From: Butyrivibrio fibrisolvens
GTDB taxonomy: Bacteria > Bacillota > Clostridia > Lachnospirales > Lachnospiraceae
NCBI RefSeq assembly: GCF_037113525.1
Contig: NZ_CP146963.1
Coordinates: 4,340,001-4,404,000, forward strand
Length of the DNA stretch: 64,000 nucleotides
Direction: 5' to 3'
Shown here: positions 8,411 through 16,735 of the stretch, piece after piece
Layout: every line of letters starts with the position of its first letter
How positions within the stretch are numbered: position 1 is the first letter of the stretch
Position numbers and translations under genes: made by a program
Notes under the pieces: model-generated
What the model was told of the DNA's origin: nothing
The model's database searches: none
What the model saw: the letters and a program-made list of their open reading frames with translations, nothing else

Positions 8411-9934
8411 CTATCTTCCAACCAATTCATAACAATCATAACTACTGCTTATCTGCCCGTCAATCTCAAGGCTTATATTGCCTGCGCTTATAGCTACTGC
8501 TCTTGATGCAAATATACCAATATATACATATTCCGGATCAACTGCTGTGAGCGTATAATCATAACCTGCAGATACTGCATCGTAGCCTTCTATACTTGCT
8601 TTATATCCGTCTCTTGTAGACTCTATTGTCATATGCCTTACGTCATGAAGCTTGGGTTCTGCTATGAGTTCTCCGCCTTCAAAGTCAAGTTCACCGCTCT
8701 TTCTTGCAAAGGTGTTAGTTCCCTTAGGATAAGAAGGATTAAACATAACACCGGCGCAGACATAGTCTCCCAGAAGCTCACCTGTAGCATTGTCAACATA
8801 GATATCATCTCGTACCATAAGTCCGTATGCTGCAAAGTCGCTGGGGCCGCCTGATTCGTTAAAGCTTTCGATCTTAATATCTGCACTTAATTTAAAGCTC
8901 TTTGATACAGGTATACGGATATAATACATAGCTATGCCATCTGACTTACTTGCAATCTTGCCGTTATTGCCATGATTGCCGGCAGATATGTAAAGTGATC
9001 CATCCTTTTGGTCAAAAGAAAAGTCGTCACTCTTTGGGCCATGTCCGCTTATATCGCCAAAAACTGTCGGGTACCATACATTTTTATTTTCATCAAATGC
9101 TGCATTCCAATAATCGCTTCCTTTATCAGGCCTTATATAAACAGGATCTTTGTAGTCTTTATTTATAGACTTGCTGACCCAGTAGCTTGCTTGTTCCAAA
9201 GGGTCATCATACTCATCCTTTAGATATAGAGCCAAAGAAGGAGCTGACTTTCTTATATCCTGCGCAATAAGATAAGCATTGACTGCAGCTCCAAACATAC
9301 TTGTATGAGTATCATCAACGCATATAGGCCTTGATCCTGTCCTTGCATGCATCATAAGTGTGTTATTATCAGGATCATCACCAGCGTCAACTTTAAGTGC
9401 AATATCTACAGTCTGCTTCGTAAGATCGCAAACAGGTATAGACAATTCCTGGCCAAGCTGCCTTATAGCCCTGGGATAATCTCCATCAGGTGTTATATGA
9501 ACGAAGTCATTTTTATATATAAGATCCTTATCTCTTCTTGCTATCGGTGTTACAAGGATGCAGGAAGCTCCTTTATCATTTGCAGGTTTTATATAGTATC
9601 TGTATAGACTATGTGCAAAAGATCCTTCGCTATCTTTATCTCCAATAGCTGATGTAAAAGTGGAATCGCCTCTTTTCTCATCATTATGGCCAAAACCAAT
9701 GATAAGAAAGTCGCCCTCAGCTATTCCTTCAAGAAAAGACCTGTAGTTATCAGTCTTTCTAAAACTCTTGGAACTTGTACCTGAAATGGCAAGATTAATG
9801 ATGCGAAGATTGTCTTTAAAAAACAGCTTCAGGCCTTCACCCCATCCTACCCTTGGCATATAATATTTGTCGTTAAAACCTGATACAGTACTATCTCCAA
9901 CAACCCACAAGGTTGATCTGTAATTCTGATCCAA
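8411..9934 (-). CDS. CE12-type rhamnogalacturonan acetylesterase with C-terminal beta-sandwich domain
   Basis: SGNH hydrolase predicted to remove acetyl groups from pectic oligosaccharides in the cytosol; there is no signal peptide. N-terminal catalytic domain (about 1-225): WVVGDSTVSGF (nucleophile Ser), a Gly block, GFGHNDE (oxyanion Asn) and DDTHTSMFGA (catalytic Asp and His). This is the CE12 pattern. A C-terminal domain of about 250 residues has the look of a lectin-like beta sandwich; I do not recognise its ligand. An ATG at 9955 has no ribosome site, while AAGGAG lies 6 bp before an in-frame TTG at 9934, so TTG is preferred. It closes the pectin operon, 42 bp after the RpiB gene. Confidence 0.85.
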   Translation of the reverse strand: MDQNYRSTLWVVGDSTVSGFNDKYYMPRVGWGEGLKLFFKDNLRIINLAISGTSSKSFRKTDNYRSFLEGIAEGDFLIIGFGHNDEKRGDSTFTSAIGDKDSEGSFAHSLYRYYIKPANDKGASCILVTPIARRDKDLIYKNDFVHITPDGDYPRAIRQLGQELSIPVCDLTKQTVDIALKVDAGDDPDNNTLMMHARTGSRPICVDDTHTSMFGAAVNAYLIAQDIRKSAPSLALYLKDEYDDPLEQASYWVSKSINKDYKDPVYIRPDKGSDYWNAAFDENKNVWYPTVFGDISGHGPKSDDFSFDQKDGSLYISAGNHGNNGKIASKSDGIAMYYIRIPVSKSFKLSADIKIESFNESGGPSDFAAYGLMVRDDIYVDNATGELLGDYVCAGVMFNPSYPKGTNTFARKSGELDFEGGELIAEPKLHDVRHMTIESTRDGYKASIEGYDAVSAGYDYTLTAVDPEYVYIGIFASRAVAISAGNISLEIDGQISSSYDCYELVGR

Positions 9935-9975
9935 AATCCGCTCCTTTATTAACATACATTCAGCAAGTCAGATAA

Positions 9976-10617
9976 TTATCCAATGATCTCTTTTACAGTA
10001 GCTGCGATCTTCTCATCCTTGCAGTCCTTGAAGAAGTTCTCTGCAAAATGTTCACCAGCAAATGCGCCCTTTACAAGCTCCTTGTCGAGGCCCTTAAGGA
10101 TAACTGACATATCCTGAACGTAAGTTACCTTCTTAACTTCATCAAGGATCTTCTTATTCCTCTGCTCAGGCACAACTCTTTCCTTAGGATATCCGCCGCC
10201 AAATGGCTCAGACCAGAGCTTTTCAAAGATATATTCAAGATTAAGGTCTCCGCCCCATCCAAATCCGAGAGCAAATGGAAGTGATATAGCATTGCCATCA
10301 TTGATCTGGGCAAATGTGTATGCATCAAGAGGAGTCTCTACATGTCCGCAGATAACGCCGGGGAATGAGTTAAGCGCAAGCATAGCGCCTTCACCTGTTC
10401 CGCATCCTGTTACTACAAAATCTGCTGCGCCGCTGTTTAAAAGTGTTGCTGCAAGGATGCCGTTCTGAACATATGTAAGCTGAGCCTTATCATCAGATGA
10501 GTACATACCGTAGTTAACAACTTCAAATCCCTTGGTATCAGCAACTTTCTTAAGTGCATTATAGATAACGGCATTTTTAGCTGCCTGTGAGTTTTCATTA
10601 ATGAGTGCTATCTTCAT
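9976..10617 (-). CDS. RpiB/LacAB-family sugar-phosphate (uronate) isomerase
   Basis: Cytosolic aldose-ketose isomerase of the RpiB fold. The 213-residue protein has the family motifs VVTGCGTGEGAMLALNSFPG and the region CGHVETPLDAYTFAQINDGNAISLP, and it is longer than the usual 145-155 residue RpiB. Its place between KduD and a pectin esterase suggests it acts on 5-keto-4-deoxyuronate, as the RpiB-family DhuI of streptococci does (inference). KduI is encoded two genes upstream, so the locus has two candidate enzymes for one step. The ribosome site is weak (GGATC about 9 bp upstream). Confidence 0.8.
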   Translation of the reverse strand: MKIALINENSQAAKNAVIYNALKKVADTKGFEVVNYGMYSSDDKAQLTYVQNGILAATLLNSGAADFVVTGCGTGEGAMLALNSFPGVICGHVETPLDAYTFAQINDGNAISLPFALGFGWGGDLNLEYIFEKLWSEPFGGGYPKERVVPEQRNKKILDEVKKVTYVQDMSVILKGLDKELVKGAFAGEHFAENFFKDCKDEKIAATVKEIIG

Positions 10618-10704
10618 ACTATTTTTGATCCGATAATAGATAACTTACCGGATACTTCCTTTCGTTATTTTATATTTCGTTATTTTTATATTTCCTTACA
10701 ACAA

Positions 10705-10731
10705 CAGGCGAACCTTAATAGGGCTCGCCTG
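10705..10731 (-). terminator. Hairpin between kduD and the RpiB gene
   Basis: CAGGCGAACC with GGGCTCGCCTG (minus-strand stem of about 10 bp, loop TATTAA). No long T run follows. It may attenuate or process the mRNA rather than fully terminate. Confidence 0.5.
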
Positions 10732-10746
10732 CAACAATATTATTTA

Positions 10747-11616
10747 TCAGTCATTAACCTTTACATCAGGCTGCTCTTCAATTTCATCAGCGAACTTAGA
10801 TTCGTCAAGATTTGCAGGATCCTGTCCGATGTATGCTGAGATACCGCCATCAATATAAACAACCTGACCGTTGATAAAGTCAGAAGCTGGAGAAGCAAGG
10901 AATACTGCAAGGCCCATAAGATCTTCTGTGTGTCCCCATCTCTGTGCAGGTGTCTTACTACGGATGAAACGATCAAATGGAGCCATTGATCCATCAGGCT
11001 GCTTCTCACGAAGAGGTGCTGTCTGAGGAGTTGCGATGTAACCAGGTCCGATAGCATTGCACTGGATGTTGTACTGACCATATTCAGAACAGATATTTCT
11101 GGTGAGCATCTTAAGTCCGCCCTTAGCTGCAGCATAGGCTGAAACTGTCTCACGACCAAATTCTGACATCATGGAACAAGCATTGATGATCTTACCAGAC
11201 TTCTTCTCTATCATATCCGGAAGAACAGCCTTAGAGCAGATGAAAGGACCTGTAAGGTCTACATTGATAACTGCATTCCACTCGCCAACGCTCATCTCAT
11301 GCATAGGGATTCTCTTAATGATACCTGCGTTGTTAACAAGGATATCGATAGAACCAACCTTTTCTTTTACATCTGCTACGAACTTCTGAACCTGTTCCTC
11401 GTTAGTAACGTCACATACAGCACCGTATACATCAATTCCAAGCTTCTTGTACTCTTCATATCCTCTGTCTACAAGCTCCTGCTTGATATCATTGAATACG
11501 ATCTTAGCTCCGGCTTCTGCATACGCTTTAGCATAAGCAAGACCAAGACCATATGATGCGCCTGTGATCCATGCAACCTTTCCCTTAAGAGAGAACTTGT
11601 CGAGAATGTTACCCAT
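10747..11616 (-). CDS. kduD: 2-keto-3-deoxygluconate 5-dehydrogenase-type SDR
   Basis: NAD(P)H-dependent reduction of 3-deoxy-D-glycero-2,5-hexodiulosonate to KDG, in the cytosol. It is a 289-residue classical SDR: cofactor motif TGASYGLGLAYA near the N-terminus, NNAG (about residue 94), catalytic Ser in NACSMMSEFG, and YAAAKGG for the Tyr-Lys pair. The C-terminus is about 30 residues longer and acidic compared with E. coli KduD. GGAGG lies before the ATG. It sits directly after kduI, and the pair gives the classical unsaturated uronate route. Gluconate 5-dehydrogenase is the nearest alternative by sequence, but the context favours KduD. Confidence 0.88.
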   Translation of the reverse strand: MGNILDKFSLKGKVAWITGASYGLGLAYAKAYAEAGAKIVFNDIKQELVDRGYEEYKKLGIDVYGAVCDVTNEEQVQKFVADVKEKVGSIDILVNNAGIIKRIPMHEMSVGEWNAVINVDLTGPFICSKAVLPDMIEKKSGKIINACSMMSEFGRETVSAYAAAKGGLKMLTRNICSEYGQYNIQCNAIGPGYIATPQTAPLREKQPDGSMAPFDRFIRSKTPAQRWGHTEDLMGLAVFLASPASDFINGQVVYIDGGISAYIGQDPANLDESKFADEIEEQPDVKVND

Positions 11617-11773
11617 AATTTTTTCCTCCGTTTATATGTGCTATTTGTATTATTATATTTCAATAGGTTTAATCCCTATTTATTATTTCGTTCATAAGAA
11701 GTTGAGCTTGTCAGTGCACAAAGAATTGATATGACTCTATATCTGCACTGCTTCCTCATATGATCATCAATTA

Positions 11774-12640
11774 TTACAGAAGATCCTGCATCCTTACTTC
11801 GTCCATATCATCAAAGTCCTGATTCTCTCCGACCATACCCCAGATGAAAGTATAGTTCCTAGAGCCTGAACCTGCGTGGATAGACCAGCTTGGAGATATT
11901 ACAGCCTGCTCATTTCTCATAATGATATGTCTTGTCTCCTGAGGCTCGCCCATATAATGAGTTACAAATGCATCCTCCGGCATATCGAAGTAAAGATATA
12001 CTTCCATACGACGATCATGTGTATGACATGGCATTGTATTCCAAACACTTCCCGGTTCAAGATGAGTCATTCCCATCTCAAGCTGACAGGATTCTACCTG
12101 ACCTGGAAGGATGTATTTATTAATAGTACGGTGGTTGGCATCTTCCATAGAACCAAGCTCTTTCTTGTTCTCAGGCTTGATCTCTACGTCATATTCCTTT
12201 GTAGCCTTACTATCTTTAAGGATTCTCTTGGTTGGATATGTCATGTGAGCAGGACCTGAGCACATGTAGAACTTTGCAGGATTCTTTGGATCTTTGGATG
12301 TAAATACGATATCCTTTGTTCCTTTACCTATATACATTCCGTCACGTGCTGCAATCTCATAAACCTCTCCATCAGCTGTAACTGTTCCATCACCGCCGAT
12401 ATTGATGATTCCAAGCTCTCTTCTTTCAAGGAAGTACTGAGCACGGAGTTCATCTCCTGCTTCAAGCTTAAGCTCTTTATTAACAGGCATAGCGCCGCCA
12501 AATATAATACGATCGATATGGCTGTATACAAGCTTTATATCATCTTCAAAGAAAACCTTCTCAACAAGGAATTCTTCTCTGAGTCTTTTTGTGTCATAAT
12601 ATCTGACATCCTTGGGAGATGCCGCTGTTCTAAGTTCCAT
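11774..12640 (-). CDS. kduI: 5-keto-4-deoxyuronate isomerase
   Basis: Converts 5-keto-4-deoxyuronate, released from unsaturated galacturonides, into 3-deoxy-D-glycero-2,5-hexodiulosonate. The 288-residue cupin-type protein has the hallmark metal-binding segment NTMPCHTHDRRMEVYLYFDM (His, His, Glu) near residue 200, and a final His in PSWSIHAGSG. The N-terminal domain with FFEDDIKLVYSHIDRIIFGG is typical. AAGGAGG precedes the ATG. Two direct repeats of about 20 bp lie upstream (12729-12792), which may be an activator or repressor site. Its product feeds KduD immediately downstream. Confidence 0.95.
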   Translation of the reverse strand: MELRTAASPKDVRYYDTKRLREEFLVEKVFFEDDIKLVYSHIDRIIFGGAMPVNKELKLEAGDELRAQYFLERRELGIINIGGDGTVTADGEVYEIAARDGMYIGKGTKDIVFTSKDPKNPAKFYMCSGPAHMTYPTKRILKDSKATKEYDVEIKPENKKELGSMEDANHRTINKYILPGQVESCQLEMGMTHLEPGSVWNTMPCHTHDRRMEVYLYFDMPEDAFVTHYMGEPQETRHIIMRNEQAVISPSWSIHAGSGSRNYTFIWGMVGENQDFDDMDEVRMQDLL

Positions 12641-12728
12641 TTTCTAAACCTCCTTAAACGATGGTACTTTACTATCTATATTGTTTTAATTCAAAAACTC
12701 TATATCTTATATTGATTTAATTGCTTTT

Positions 12729-12792
12729 ATCCTATGGAAAAAATGTTTAGTTTTTTATAATCTGCTTTATAATCCTATGAAAAAATGTTTAA
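12729..12792. repeat. Tandem direct repeats upstream of kduI
   Basis: ATCCTATGGAAAAAATGTTTA (12729-12749, one G more than the second copy) and ATCCTATGAAAAAATGTTTA (12772-12791), 43 bp apart. They lie 90-150 bp upstream of the kduI ATG, in the gap after the TIM-barrel gene. They could be a pair of protein-binding sites or a small duplication. Confidence 0.6.
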
Positions 12793-12811
12793 TAATCCGA
12801 ATCTGTATTTA

Positions 12812-13660
12812 TCATTTTCCCAGGATCTTGTTCTCATATCCTTCAATACATCTTCTGGATACTTCTGCACTGGCAGGCTTTGTATCCTCCAAAGTTGCAT
12901 GGATGTGATCTTTTCTCTCCAGAGCAAATTTTACTATCTGTGTATAGTCCATATCTCCAAGGCCGCATCCCATGGACTTTACTTCATTGGCATCAAGTCT
13001 GCAGTCTTTAAGATGTATCATAGCAATATCCTTACCAAGGATATCTATAGTTCTTGCAATAGTCTCATCTCTCTTCTCATATTCATAAGGAGATATGAGA
13101 TTAACCGGATCAAAGATAATCTGAAGATTGGGTGATTCGATCTGATCCAGAACGATCCTTGCTCTTTCGGGAGTAGATACAATGTGTCTCCACACAGGCT
13201 CTATTGCTATTATCTGTCCAACGCTTTCTGCATATCTGACTACAGGCCTTAGTCCGTCTATAAATATCTTCAATGCTTCGTCAGATCTGGCTGCTTCCGG
13301 CTCATAATGATAATCTTCATTGGGCATACCTGTTTCTGTTCCAACTACGCCTGCTCCAAGTATTGATGCAAAGCGAAGGTTGGCCATATATTCTTCCTGG
13401 ATCTGCTTTAATTTGTCCTTGGAAGGATTGGCAAGATTCTTGTAACAGCCTATTACCGCAACATCAAGATCTGCTTTTTGAAACTCCCTTTTAAGCCACA
13501 TAGCATAGCCCGGAGTAAGGGCTTCTACAGATGATGGGATATCTTTTACTTTAGAAAGTGCAATATGAACACAGGTAAAACCCTGCCCGCGAATATTTTT
13601 GAGTCGTTCTTCAAAAGGTACTTCCATAGAATCATGGAAGCGTAGTCCAAGACTGATCAT
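12812..13660 (-). CDS. Sugar phosphate isomerase/epimerase (TIM barrel)
   Basis: A member of the xylose-isomerase-like TIM-barrel family (AP-endonuclease 2 fold), 282 residues, cytosolic. Candidate metal ligands occur in order at strand ends: Glu in IIAIEPVWRH, Asp in QIIFDPVNL, His in DIAMIHLKD, and Glu in ATLEDTKP. AAGGAGAAGG precedes the ATG. It sits between GH28 and kduI, so it probably epimerises or isomerises a uronate or a pectin side-chain sugar, but family members are diverse and the substrate is not predictable. A 12-bp inverted repeat lies 22-63 bp upstream of the start. Confidence 0.75.
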   Translation of the reverse strand: MISLGLRFHDSMEVPFEERLKNIRGQGFTCVHIALSKVKDIPSSVEALTPGYAMWLKREFQKADLDVAVIGCYKNLANPSKDKLKQIQEEYMANLRFASILGAGVVGTETGMPNEDYHYEPEAARSDEALKIFIDGLRPVVRYAESVGQIIAIEPVWRHIVSTPERARIVLDQIESPNLQIIFDPVNLISPYEYEKRDETIARTIDILGKDIAMIHLKDCRLDANEVKSMGCGLGDMDYTQIVKFALERKDHIHATLEDTKPASAEVSRRCIEGYENKILGK

Positions 13661-13681
13661 AACCTTCTCCTTTCGATTTAT

Positions 13682-13723
13682 ATCCTTTAAAAGATGTCAA
13701 AAAATATGTCCCTTTTAAAGGAT
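13682..13723. repeat. Inverted repeat between GH28 and TIM-barrel genes
   Basis: ATCCTTTAAAAG (13682-13693) and CTTTTAAAGGAT (13712-13723) are perfect 12-bp arms around an 18-bp loop. It may be a leader hairpin, a processing site or an operator. No T run supports termination. Confidence 0.6.
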
Positions 13724-13867
13724 GTAAATAACACCCCACTATCACTTTAGCATATATCATGAAACTTCGTTTCGCTTTATGAAACAAATACAATGCAAAA
13801 ACAACCATCATAACCCGGCATTATTCATAGTCGTGATAATAAAGCTTTATGTCATTAAATCTTACTA

Positions 13868-15448
13868 TTATGATATTCCTTTCCTTATCACAACTTCACC
13901 ATCCTGGCCCTGTATATCAACATTACTTAAAATAAGATTTTTTACATTTTCAGCATATATACCCATCTTGCTGGTATCAGGAACTCCATTTGACATGGCA
14001 GGCTGTCCGGCCTTCGCATCATCCTTGTATCTTACTGTGACATTCTCCATAAGGATCTCTTCGATAGGCGATTCAGGAAGTCCAAGATAATAAGCGGCAG
14101 CATATTCTGTATCTTGTGCACTTATATTTCTAAATACAAGACGACCTATAGAGGGAGTTCTGTCATCTACAGGAAAGTTTTCTCTTGACTGTACATAATC
14201 CGTCTTACCGTCAGGATCGCAGAAATAGAAACTGTTGACTACAAAAGGCGTAAGCACATGATCCATCTCAATATTTTCAAATATTATATTGTCAAGAACA
14301 GAATCCTTGCCTCTTCCTCGCCTTGTCTTGATCCTAAGTCCTCTGTCTGTATCATGGAACAGACAGTCTGTAACCTTGACATTATTAACACCGCCGGCAA
14401 TCTCAGACCCAACTGTAACAGCACCGTGTCCGGATTCCATGAGGCAGTGTGCCACAAGCATATCGCATGAGGGACGCTTATGTTTCCTTCCCATGTATAT
14501 CTTGCCGGACTTAATTGCTATACAGTCATCTCCAAGACTAAAATGAACGCCAAGAACCCTCATACCGCTACAGGACTCAGGATCGAATCCGTCAGTATTT
14601 GGAGAATTCCAGGGATTTTCAATCTTCACATCTATTACATCGATATTCTTTGAAAAATATGGATGAAGCGTCCAGCAGGGTGACTGTCTTATAAGAAGAC
14701 CTGCCAGCATGATATCACTACAATTATTAACAAAGAACATATTGGGCCTTGCGACAGTAAAATGCTCCTTGTCAATCTTCCACCAGTCATCAAAGCCTGC
14801 ATTACCATCCAAAGTTCCATGTCCGTATATGGTGCAGTCCTCTACGTCAAATCCTGTGATCATAGACGCATACTGTCTTAAAGGATTGCCTTCCCAGCTT
14901 GCAAAGTTATATTCAGACTCTTCATCATAGCTTCTGACAATCCCCGGGAGGATAGGAAGCTTTGACTTATCTTTGGTTCCTATAAGAACTGCCCCATCTT
15001 CAATCTCAATACTAATATGAGACTTAAGAAAAAGAGCTGTAACAGCATATCTTCCAGAAGGAATAAGGACTCTTCCGCTTTCAGGGCAGACATTTATAGC
15101 TGTCTGAATAGCCATAGTATCGTCATGCTCTCCATCACAGATAGCTCCAAACTCTAAAGCATTAAGAGTAACTGTTTCATGTAAAGTATGTACCGAAAGC
15201 TCAGATACACCATCTTCATCGCCGCATGTGTTAGTGATCTTGATCTCATAATCCATATCAGGATGAAGACCTGTTATAAGATTTATGCAACGATCTGTCA
15301 TCCCACGTACAGGCTTTGGATCAGGAACGATCATACTTTCTTTTGGTATGATCTCATATTCATATTTATAGGTTGTATTATATTTACCGCCATCGTTTAT
15401 CTTAAGAATGATAAAACGGGCTCCTGTTTTTAGTATTTCAAATGCCAT
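13868..15448 (-). CDS. GH28 family polygalacturonase, cytoplasmic
   Basis: Hydrolyses alpha-1,4-galacturonosidic links, probably in imported oligogalacturonides (exo-type is likely). It has 526 residues and no signal peptide. Residues 1-90 form a fibronectin-III-like module (TLHETVTLN at its end). The right-handed beta-helix follows, with all four GH28 signatures: NTDG (284-287), GDDC (306-309, catalytic Asp pair), GHG (340-342) and RIK (372-374). GAGG lies upstream of the ATG. It is 60 bp after the GH105-like gene, in the same operon. A cytoplasmic site fits a lifestyle in which oligomers are imported before final hydrolysis. Confidence 0.93.
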   Translation of the reverse strand: MAFEILKTGARFIILKINDGGKYNTTYKYEYEIIPKESMIVPDPKPVRGMTDRCINLITGLHPDMDYEIKITNTCGDEDGVSELSVHTLHETVTLNALEFGAICDGEHDDTMAIQTAINVCPESGRVLIPSGRYAVTALFLKSHISIEIEDGAVLIGTKDKSKLPILPGIVRSYDEESEYNFASWEGNPLRQYASMITGFDVEDCTIYGHGTLDGNAGFDDWWKIDKEHFTVARPNMFFVNNCSDIMLAGLLIRQSPCWTLHPYFSKNIDVIDVKIENPWNSPNTDGFDPESCSGMRVLGVHFSLGDDCIAIKSGKIYMGRKHKRPSCDMLVAHCLMESGHGAVTVGSEIAGGVNNVKVTDCLFHDTDRGLRIKTRRGRGKDSVLDNIIFENIEMDHVLTPFVVNSFYFCDPDGKTDYVQSRENFPVDDRTPSIGRLVFRNISAQDTEYAAAYYLGLPESPIEEILMENVTVRYKDDAKAGQPAMSNGVPDTSKMGIYAENVKNLILSNVDIQGQDGEVVIRKGIS

Positions 15449-15508
15449 TTTTTTAACCTCATGTCACGAGCAAAGCGAGTGACTAATGGTTCAAATTGGT
15501 GGAGCTTG

Positions 15509-16411
15509 CTACATCATAATATATGCATCAATCATAAGTTTTCTGACATTGGGACTACATGGTGACTCCGAAGGCTTGATACCAATAGAATCATCATTTA
15601 TAAATTCCTTGATCAGAAATGATCTCATCTTCATTAAACTGATTTTTTTAATTTCAGAATCAGAATCAATATCTTCTTTTAAATCTGCATCCGTTTCTAT
15701 ATTTGTTTTTAAATCTTCATCTATGTGATCCTGGAAAGTTGTATCCAAGTCTTCATCTGCATCTATGTTAAGAAGTCTTATTGCAAGACCTTCATACTTC
15801 TCAGCATCGATATGTCCTTCTTTTATTCCCATAAGAAGTACATAACAGGCACACATCTTCACATCATCTTCAAGGCCACAGATCTTATCAATGCTCCTCA
15901 AATCAAAGAAGAGCTCTCTTATACCCTGTCTTAATATATCCTCTAAAAGCCTATAATCTTCGTATATCTGGATACTCATATAGCAAAGAGACTCTACTAC
16001 TGTTTTTAGGAAAAAAATCTTATTAGTAATAATATCGCTACAGTAAGTACCATTTAAGCCATCATCTCTTAGAAACTCAAATGCCGATCTAAACCTGTCA
16101 CAGATATCATTGTATCCGTTCTTCTTGTTCCATCTTGTCTCATAATCAGTATAGAAAGGCATATAAAAGCTCATATCTTTAATTCCTGATAAACTGATAC
16201 TGCTTTCATCTGAATACAAAAATCCTATAAGCCTTTCATGCAGACTATCTGCAAGTTTTCTATAATCATCATTGCCCGTCTCATCATATAGATATATGCA
16301 AGCCTGACCTATACTATAATCAGATACAGGAATCTTAGCGCCGGATTCAAGACCTTTTTTTAGTTTTTCTGTCAAAAAAAGAAGATTTTCCACAGTTTCA
16401 CCATTTTTCAT
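15509..16411 (-). CDS. Divergent GH105/GH88-like protein with acidic insert
   Basis: About 300 residues. Segments such as MSFYMPFYTDYETRW, a VVESLCYMSIQIYEDYRLLE helix and CYVLLMGIKEGHIDAEKY align by eye with unsaturated rhamnogalacturonyl/glucuronyl hydrolases of GH105. These remove the unsaturated uronate from oligosaccharide ends. The usual WxRGNGW region and the second catalytic Asp region are not recognisable. A low-complexity Asp/Glu/Ile/Lys stretch of about 40 residues interrupts the C-terminal part. The enzyme may therefore be inactive, altered or decaying. A frame start at 16474 overlaps a promoter and operator; GGGAG before the ATG at 16411 marks the real start. It is the first gene of the pectin enzyme operon. 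Confidence 0.6.
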   Translation of the reverse strand: MKNGETVENLLFLTEKLKKGLESGAKIPVSDYSIGQACIYLYDETGNDDYRKLADSLHERLIGFLYSDESSISLSGIKDMSFYMPFYTDYETRWNKKNGYNDICDRFRSAFEFLRDDGLNGTYCSDIITNKIFFLKTVVESLCYMSIQIYEDYRLLEDILRQGIRELFFDLRSIDKICGLEDDVKMCACYVLLMGIKEGHIDAEKYEGLAIRLLNIDADEDLDTTFQDHIDEDLKTNIETDADLKEDIDSDSEIKKISLMKMRSFLIKEFINDDSIGIKPSESPCSPNVRKLMIDAYIMM

Positions 16412-16443
16412 CAAATAATCTCCCACTACTGAAAAATCAATAA

Positions 16444-16494
16444 TGTAAGCTCTTACACATATAGCATTATACACGTTTTTATCATGTTTGACGA
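16444..16494 (-). promoter_or_regulatory. Promoter and palindromic operator of the pectin enzyme operon
   Basis: On the minus strand: TCGTCA (16489-16494), a 17-bp spacer, TATAAT (16466-16471), then the palindrome TGTAAG-AG-CTTACA (16444-16457) 8 bp past the -10 box. The arrangement copies that of uxaA. It also rules out translation starting at 16474. Confidence 0.72.
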
Positions 16495-16584
16495 TACAAA
16501 AATATAAACTTATTTTTGAGCAAAATCACAAAATTTTACTATTGATATATTTTATGAACAATAGCGCGAGCTTAACACAAATTC

Positions 16585-16621
16585 AAAAAGGTGAAAAAGC
16601 AAAAACTGCTCTTCCACCTTT
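16585..16621 (-). terminator. Terminator of the sugar importer operon
   Basis: On the minus strand, AAAGGTGGAAGAGCA pairs imperfectly with TGCTTTTTCACC, followed by T5 (16585-16589). It is 115-150 bp past the last permease gene and just before the promoter at 16466. Confidence 0.7.
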
Positions 16622-16675
16622 CCGACTATGAGTAACAGTTTTAAGACTGATACTGCCTGGCTATATGATTGTACT

Positions 16676-16700
16676 GTTTGAAAATGCTCTGTTTTCAAAC
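16676..16700. repeat. GTTTGAAAA palindrome, copy 2
   Basis: GTTTGAAAA-tgctctg-TTTTCAAAC. It matches the stem of the uxaB terminator (6290-6314) in both arms with a different loop. It lies 36 bp past the permease stop. Confidence 0.6.
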
Positions 16701-16735
16701 ATATATGACTATTAACTTATGAGTCAGAACCTGTA

